DNA of 64,000 nt, taken from contig JAXDDX010000071.1 of assembly GCA_034670405.1 (NCBI GenBank), positions 1 to 64,000 of the forward strand, written 5' to 3'. Shown here one piece after another: positions 59,813 to 64,000 of the stretch. The translations under genes were made by a program, and so were the position numbers. The notes below the pieces were generated by a model that had not been told where the DNA came from, made no database searches, and saw only the letters and a program-made list of their open reading frames with translations. How positions within the stretch are numbered: position 1 is the stretch's first letter; each line of letters begins with the position of its first letter. Source of the stretch: Hoplostethus atlanticus. Taxonomy: Eukaryota; Chordata; Actinopteri; Trachichthyiformes; Trachichthyidae.

Positions 59813-60453
59813 CTTGGCTGGCTGGTACTGGTTTCTTACCAGACTCTCGTCCTGGAGCTCGTTGGTGGCGCAGGAGGAAACGGACCTCCCCTCTCTGCTG
59901 CCCCCATCGCTGCAACACCTCCAGCATCCGCTCCCCTTCGCTGACGACGCGCTCTGGTTGGGGGGAAAACAGAAACCAAACACAAGGCCGTTTTAGATTA
60001 CAAAGATTAGATTCCATCGACTTCCAGAAAAAAAAAAAGTCAGGGATGCACCAATTCAAAAAAAGTGCATTTATAAATATGTGGGTGATGTTATGGCTGC
60101 AGGACTGGCTAAAATTGTAATCCTCATCATGTTCATCAGGATTATTAATCACAATTATTAGCCAAAAACTAGTACTGAAAGTATTGAAAACCAAGTAATC
60201 ATTGAGTCATTTGTATTGATCAACAACCCCATCAAACCCCCGTAGATGTACGACGGTCATTTTGTGCTATGGGGCAGTAGAAATCAAGGTTTTTCTGAAA
60301 CTGACCCGAGCCTCTCCACATCTCAGCCAGGTAGCAGTCGGCCTCCCCGGGCTCCTTGCAGAGCTCCACCACATCTCTGCACAGCGTCTCCGGCGTGATG
60401 GGCACCTCGGTGAAATGCTGGTCGTTGTTGCTAAGGTACACGGTGAGGAACAT
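45585..60453 (-). CDS. tp53bp2: Apoptosis-stimulating of p53 protein 2 (ASPP2)
   Basis: Seventeen coding exons, in transcript order: 60453-60306, 59953-59840, 56639-56563, 55912-55811, 55295-55100, 54449-54244, 53524-53360, 53169-52953, 52177-52055, 51717-51611, 51139-50743, 50105-49350, 48897-48760, 48469-48336, 47986-47820, 47131-46932 and 45626-45585. Phases chain if one extra base in 50105-49350 is ignored, giving about 1095 aa (human ASPP2 about 1128). Order: ubiquitin-like N-domain ([20 protein letters not shown]), Gln-rich coiled coil with Q11 at 161-171, [13 protein letters not shown], proline-rich middle with [29 protein letters not shown], the PP1-docking RVKF (888-891), ankyrin repeats, SH3 domain (about 1030-1082), and tail [10 protein letters not shown]. 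It binds p53 and PP1. SNNDQHF and the RSLA tail favour ASPP2 over ASPP1. A short first exon encoding the very N-terminus may lie upstream. Confidence 0.93.
45769..45845 (+). mobile_element. SINE fragment (tRNA-like head)
   Basis: TGTGTAGCTCAATGGGTACA, then 'gcaaggcactaacactgcc' and 'ggttgcaattctac'. Same family as the copies near 49300 and 55385. In the last intron of tp53bp2. Confidence 0.6.
46230..46376 (-). mobile_element. tRNA-derived SINE
   Basis: Reverse complement: GGCGGCTCAGTGGTCCAAGC (A-box-like), then CCTAGGTTTGAATCCAACCC (B-box-like), then 'tttgttgcatgtcatgtca' and 'caactgtccaataaaggcaaaaaa'. Head, body and tail match a widespread teleost SINE from memory. In the last intron of tp53bp2. 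Confidence 0.8.
49260..49349 (-). mobile_element. SINE fragment abutting a tp53bp2 splice donor
   Basis: Reverse complement from 49349: GTAAGCAGGGAGCAAGGCAC, then 'taacactggcagggttaggggttcagttcccactgaggcc' (quoted in part). The SINE body begins within about ten bases of the donor of the 50105-49350 exon. Confidence 0.65.
49449..49456 (-). other. tp53bp2: Homopolymer frameshift in the tp53bp2 proline-rich exon
   Basis: Eight G (C8 on the coding strand). With eight, the frame reads ...[16 protein letters not shown] and stops soon after. With seven it reads [17 protein letters not shown], then [12 protein letters not shown], and joins the next exon (GKRTNLRK) in phase. The expected family sequence needs seven. 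Confidence 0.8.
50445..50722. repeat. (AGT)n/(AAT)n/AAC compound microsatellite
   Basis: About 275 bases of AGT blocks punctuated by AATAATAAC, making a higher-order unit of about 35-45 bases. In tp53bp2, between the exons at 50743 and 50105. The poly-Leu ORF on the minus strand is an artefact. Confidence 0.95.
52880..52911. repeat. (CA)n microsatellite
   Basis: About 15 CA units in a tp53bp2 intron, near the donor of the 53169-52953 exon. Confidence 0.9.
54451..54478. repeat. (CA)n microsatellite at a tp53bp2 acceptor
   Basis: On the coding strand a GT run ends in GTGTGTCAG, the acceptor of the 54449-54244 exon, so GT repeat replaces the polypyrimidine tract. Confidence 0.85.
54820..55010. 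mobile_element. MITE-like repeat copy ending CTAGTGCAGCTTTAA
   Basis: Ends 'cctagtgcagctttaag' near 55008 and contains 'ctgttgcagctcc'. Related to the 57530-57856 copy. Confidence 0.45.
55228..55257 (-). repeat. tp53bp2: CAG/CTG triplet run in tp53bp2 coding sequence
   Basis: About ten CTG units on the plus strand, CAG on the coding strand, encoding the main part of an 11-glutamine run within the coiled-coil exon 55295-55100. Confidence 0.95.
55378..55490 (+). mobile_element. tRNA-derived SINE
   Basis: CTGTGTAGCTCAATTAGTAG, then CCAGGGTTAGAGGTTTTATT, then 'gataaaagcgttcatgctaa'. Most complete copy in the window of the family also at 33365, 45769 and 49260. Confidence 0.65.
56206..56503. mobile_element. 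hAT-like non-autonomous element
   Basis: Starts CAGTGGTGCTCAAAC and ends TTGAGAATCACTACACTG. CAGTGGTTCTCAA-type ends are typical of hAT elements. The interior includes 'gcggcccccctcaaaaccg', as in related fish repeats. About 300 bases with no ORF. In a tp53bp2 intron. Confidence 0.6.
57530..57856. mobile_element. MITE-like element with AAAGCTGCAC ends
   Basis: Left end TAAAGCTGCACTAGGCAAGG. The complement of the right end reads GTTTAAAGCTGCACCAGGCC. About 325 bases with no ORF. Pieces of the same family are seen near 27815-27995, 35290-35395, 49195-49250 and 54820-55010. Confidence 0.6.
58146..58198. repeat. (TGATA)n pentanucleotide repeat
   Basis: About nine TGATA units in a tp53bp2 intron. 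Confidence 0.9.
58509..58608. mobile_element. 100-bp near-perfect foldback (MITE)
   Basis: Left arm includes TTAAAGGGTAATTCAGGTAT and AAACCTGGGCCCTATTT. The right arm is its near-complete complement (AAATAGGGCCCAGGTTT, then ATACCGGAATTACCCTTTAA). Arms of about 40 bases flank a loop of about 16. In a tp53bp2 intron. Confidence 0.85.
59760..59810. repeat. (GT)n microsatellite
   Basis: About 25 GT units just beyond the donor of tp53bp2 exon 59953-59840. Confidence 0.9.
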
Positions 60454-61137
60454 CTGGGAAACAGAGCAAAGAAAGTAGGCAGTCGTCACTAACAGTCAAG
60501 TCAACTTCATTCGTACGGCGCCTCAAATACACAGCATTTTGTTACGAAGCGCTTCACAAGGTAAAAAGAGAAGAGTCAAACACATTTCAAAAACCAGACA
60601 ACACAAATCACACTGACAGGCAACAGAGTAAAAATGGGTCTTCATGGTAAATGATTCTGCCGACCTAACACAAGGTTAAAGGAAAGGATAACATCTTGGA
60701 GATACAAGGTTTTCATGCGACAGCGGCAATATGTGCACGGCAGTGAAAAGAAAACTGATCTTTTTAGGCGTCTGGACGGAGAGGCCGGCTCAGAGACAGA
60801 ATGAGGACGGAGGAGGGGCCGAGCCCAGAAACGTCTCTTAAAATACCGAGGGGTGAACCCAGTTCCGCCTCCACCACTTCCACACAGGCAGAACAGAACA
60901 GGTCACCTTACACGCCCTTCATCTCAGCTCCAACACCGGTCAACATCTGCATCTGAAAACGTGTCGCAGTCACTCAGCGCCGCATACAGAGTGCCGTTTA
61001 TGAAGAAGCCACGGAAAGGTCGAGGCAGCTTGTTTCTCAGATCCGGCCGAGTGGAACGAACACAAAACGTGCGCTGAGTTGAAATGCCTTCATCTGGGGA
61101 GGTGATGAGGAAGAGTGAGAGCAGCGGTAGCTTAAAA

Positions 61138-61345
61138 AGGTTAGAGAAACTAGACTGGGCCTGGAAGGCTGCCGGTTCAAATCCCTGGACTGCCTGGGGA
61201 GGTTTGGACAGTGAAAGTGAATGAGTAACGAAGCAGCTACCAATGAGACTTTGAGCAAGGCACCCCAATCCCTGGCTGCCCCAGTGGAGCTGCTCAGTGG
61301 CCGACAGTAGAAGACTGTGGTTGCACTGGTCAGCTCCCAGTATGA
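61138..61345 (+). mobile_element. tRNA-derived SINE
   Basis: B-box-like GCCGGTTCAAATCCCTGGAC, then 'gagactttgagcaaggcacc', then 'ctgctcagtggccgacagtag', the usual order in a teleost SINE. The head is degenerate. Confidence 0.7.
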
Positions 61346-63016
61346 ATGTGATGCTGAAAGAGAGCGTGGAGTTCAGTCACTTTCCCTGGATAAATAAAGG
61401 TGGGAAGCTGGAAGCTGCAGTGCAGGTTTGTGGGCCGTGGGAGGTGATCTGGCTCCGGGCCTGACAGCAGCCACCCTGCTGGAGTAACAGATGGCCCAGT
61501 GCATCATGGGAGCCAGGCCTCAGCAAGTTTTTTTACTCTCTCAAACAGCACAAGGACCAGTCATGAAGATAAACAGGAGGCGTCATTTTCAACACATCCG
61601 AGTGTCGAGTTTGGCACAACACATATTTGTGTTAATAACATGTCGTGGCGATGTTGCGCTTTTTAAGTCCTCATTTCTCCAGGGAAGGTTTACTGAGCAC
61701 CATTCTCCTCTTCTGTTGGACACTGAGTAGTTTGTCAGAAGCAATTGAGAATGAAGTGCCTTGCTCAAGAGACGGTGTCACGCTTTCATTTTCCCCACTC
61801 AGGCTTTACCAGCTAATCTAAAACTTTTATCTTGCACACTTCTGGTCAAAAGTCTGTTTTTTAACCAGCATGCAACCAGCCTCCCATTACTTCCTGATAT
61901 TGAAAAAAGAAGATCAAATCTGAATTATTTGCACACAGCCAGTTCTCCACTGGACCTCCATGATGGGGCCAGCCATCAGCGACAGATTTATGACGCAACT
62001 GTAAAGCTTCTATAACTGAACCAGCAGTGCCTGCCAACAGCTGCTCAAAGTAAGCAACCATTAATCTTTTCATCTGCCCTTCATAAAGAAAATCAATAGA
62101 CTAACCGAATAACAGGGAAAATAAGTGCCAGAGAATAAACCGAAGACGTCTGTCACTGAAGAGCAATCCTCCAGCCGGCCTCCTGTCCTACATACAGTAA
62201 AGTAGAACTAGAACACTCTTCAGGTTCAGGGAGACGAAGTGGGTCACTGCTGTCAATCACGATATGGAGGCCAACCAGCAACCAACTGGAGACAATCGTG
62301 GGGAGGCGTGTCCATCCCTCAGGACATCGACGGGGAGTAGGAGTGAGACCTCCTGTTACCAGAATGTTAGCCAATGTGTTCAATGTATTTGGAAATATGG
62401 AAATATAATGAAATGTAGAGTGATATGTAGATTCTGCTGTCTATTCTCTGTGTACATAACAGGGCTGACTGGCTGACAGCGGTGCTTTAGACATCAGATA
62501 TGTGACATGTAATGTGCTGCATCATGTGTTCTCCTTACTGGATGTCAGCCGTTCAGGAATTTAGAGAAACAGCCTTCAGACTGACAACCTTCCATTTTTA
62601 AAAGCTTATCCTGGGTTTACAACGGGTCTCAAGAGCCCTCGCGTCAGGAGACTGCCTATACATAGAGAGAACCATGGAAACCAGTCCCATGCAACAACAT
62701 GAATATCAACAAAACTGCAGTGCAAAGGGTTTTTCTGTGGCTGCAGCAATTTATTTCCATATACAAATGTGCAGGGTAGCTAATAGTTGGAGAGGCAGGT
62801 AAAGCAGAACGGCAGATAATGAGGCCTCAGGCAAAAGGAAAAACTCACCCTGGGATACTGTGACAGCTTTTCTAACACAGTTTGACACAGTATGGCACAG
62901 GATCGGTACCGCCTTTCAGTGCTGTCGGAAATACCGTAATTCTCAGCACATGAACGACCGAATCAAGTGGTGAAGACGACTGGGAGAGCCTGAATCTTCC
63001 ATAGGAACTGAGTTGC

Positions 63017-63416
63017 TGGTACATGTTACTGTTTGGCATCCCATGTCAGTAACTGTTGGTACATGTTACTGTTTGGCATCCCATGTCAGTAACTGATGGT
63101 ACATGTTACTGTTTGGCATCCCATGTCAATAACTGATGGTACATGTTACTGTTTGGCATCCCATGTCAGTAACTGATGGTACATGTTACTGTTTGGCATC
63201 CCATGTCAGTAACTGATGGTACATGTTACTGTTTGGCATCCCATGTCAATAACTGATGGTACATGTTACTGTTTGGCATCCCATGTCAGTAACTGATGGT
63301 ACATGTTACTGTTTGGCATCCCATGTCAATAACTGATGGTACATGTTACTGTTTGGCATCCCATGTCAATAACTGATGGTACATGTTACTGTTTGGCATC
63401 CCATGTCAGTAACTAG
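63017..63416. repeat. 40-bp tandem repeat, ten copies
   Basis: Exact 40-base period of a unit GGTACATGTTACTGTTTGGC plus ATCCCATGTCAGTAACTGAT. Copies start at 63017 and every 40 bases to 63377. They differ almost only at one A/G position (GTCAGT or GTCAAT), plus the first and last linkers. Confidence 0.97.
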
Positions 63417-64000
63417 TGGTGTTGTATGTTTCCATGTTTCCACTGTTAAACTTTTAGCTGTTGTTTTTAATAAAGGAACTATGCCTGACACATCAGCAAC
63501 CACAAATAAAACACTTTTGTTAGGGGGTCCAATTTGTTATCACTTCCAACCAAAAGCACTTGAATGCGTGACTAATCTTGTTTAAGACTTCTGATCCTGG
63601 AAGTAGGAGCTTACGAGGAGCACTTGAAGGCAGCATCATAACAACAGCACTTCATCTAGGTTCCCTTCTCAGTTCCTGTAGTTTCTCGACTTATTTTTGA
63701 AAATACTTTTCACTGTGAATCCAGATTGTTCTGCACTCGATATTAGCGCTTGTATTTCTTCCATTTCCCATTGCTGCAGTGTTTTGTCATCATTTTTCAT
63801 TGTTTATGTTTTGCCTCTTTCTCAATCTGGTATTTAAGAAATGGCGTCTGTAACAGACCGTGGACCCTGTGCGTTGCTCGTGCATCACTTGTGTGATGAT
63901 GACAATCCTGCCAGCGCCCTTTGAAAACAGGCTGGTATCAGATACATAAGGCTGCTGTATCAGCATGTTTTTTTTACTGTCCCCAAACCGTACTGAACTG

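Larger units (their letters stand above)
60454..64000. other. tp53bp2 upstream intron or 5' flank
   Basis: No coding exon was recognised. In mammals a short upstream exon supplies the first residues of ASPP2, so this may be the first intron. It holds a SINE (about 61138-61345), 'aagcgcttcacaaggtaaaaa'-type repeat sequence near 60550, and a 40-bp tandem array (63017-63416). ORFs here are short and unsupported. Confidence 0.5.

Noticed and set aside
45585..60453. Assignment to ppp1r13b (ASPP1) instead of tp53bp2
   Set aside because: The N-terminal [11 protein letters not shown], the [17 protein letters not shown] ankyrin segment with FATTY, and the RSLA tail fit ASPP2 better, although some middle segments (YGKPVLP) recall ASPP1.

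Overview
The window is vertebrate nuclear DNA, almost certainly from a ray-finned (teleost, probably percomorph) fish. Short exons are bounded by GT/AG sites, introns are compact, dinucleotide repeats are abundant, and there are many fish-type tRNA-derived SINEs, Tc1/mariner debris and small inverted-repeat elements. No bacterial, plasmid, phage or CRISPR features are present. Gene names come from recognising protein families from memory. Exon ends were read from splice sites and checked by codon phase, and no alignment was run.

Layout, left to right. (1) 475-1939, minus: the first three coding exons of pla2g6, which runs off the left edge. (2) 5054-9781, plus: a complete five-exon cbx6 (Polycomb chromodomain protein), followed by about 3.9 kb of probable 3' UTR. 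(3) 14.3-16.1 kb: a nested inverted-repeat mobile-element block. (4) 16.86-20.70 kb: a decayed partial tandem copy of hyls1 in which exons 7-9 occur three times. (5) 21676-28191, plus: a complete 11-exon hyls1 (centriole/cilium protein). Its fifth intron holds an unrecognised acidic ORF with a strong Kozak context. (6) 29396-40267, plus: a complete 12-exon gtpbp2 (translational GTPase). Its seventh intron is mostly a minisatellite whose unit contains a copy of the exon-7/intron-7 splice junction. (7) 40.3-45.6 kb: convergent intergenic DNA with mobile elements. (8) 45585-60453, minus: 17 coding exons of tp53bp2 (ASPP2), complete except for a possible short upstream exon. One exon carries an extra base in an 8-base homopolymer. 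(9) 60.5-64.0 kb: flank with SINEs and a ten-copy 40-bp tandem repeat.

The genes are unrelated housekeeping or regulatory loci (phospholipid remodelling, Polycomb silencing, centriole/cilium biogenesis, ribosome rescue, p53/PP1 regulation) and do not form a pathway. The least ordinary structures are the splice-donor minisatellite in gtpbp2, the exon-triplicated hyls1 relic, and the ORF nested in hyls1.
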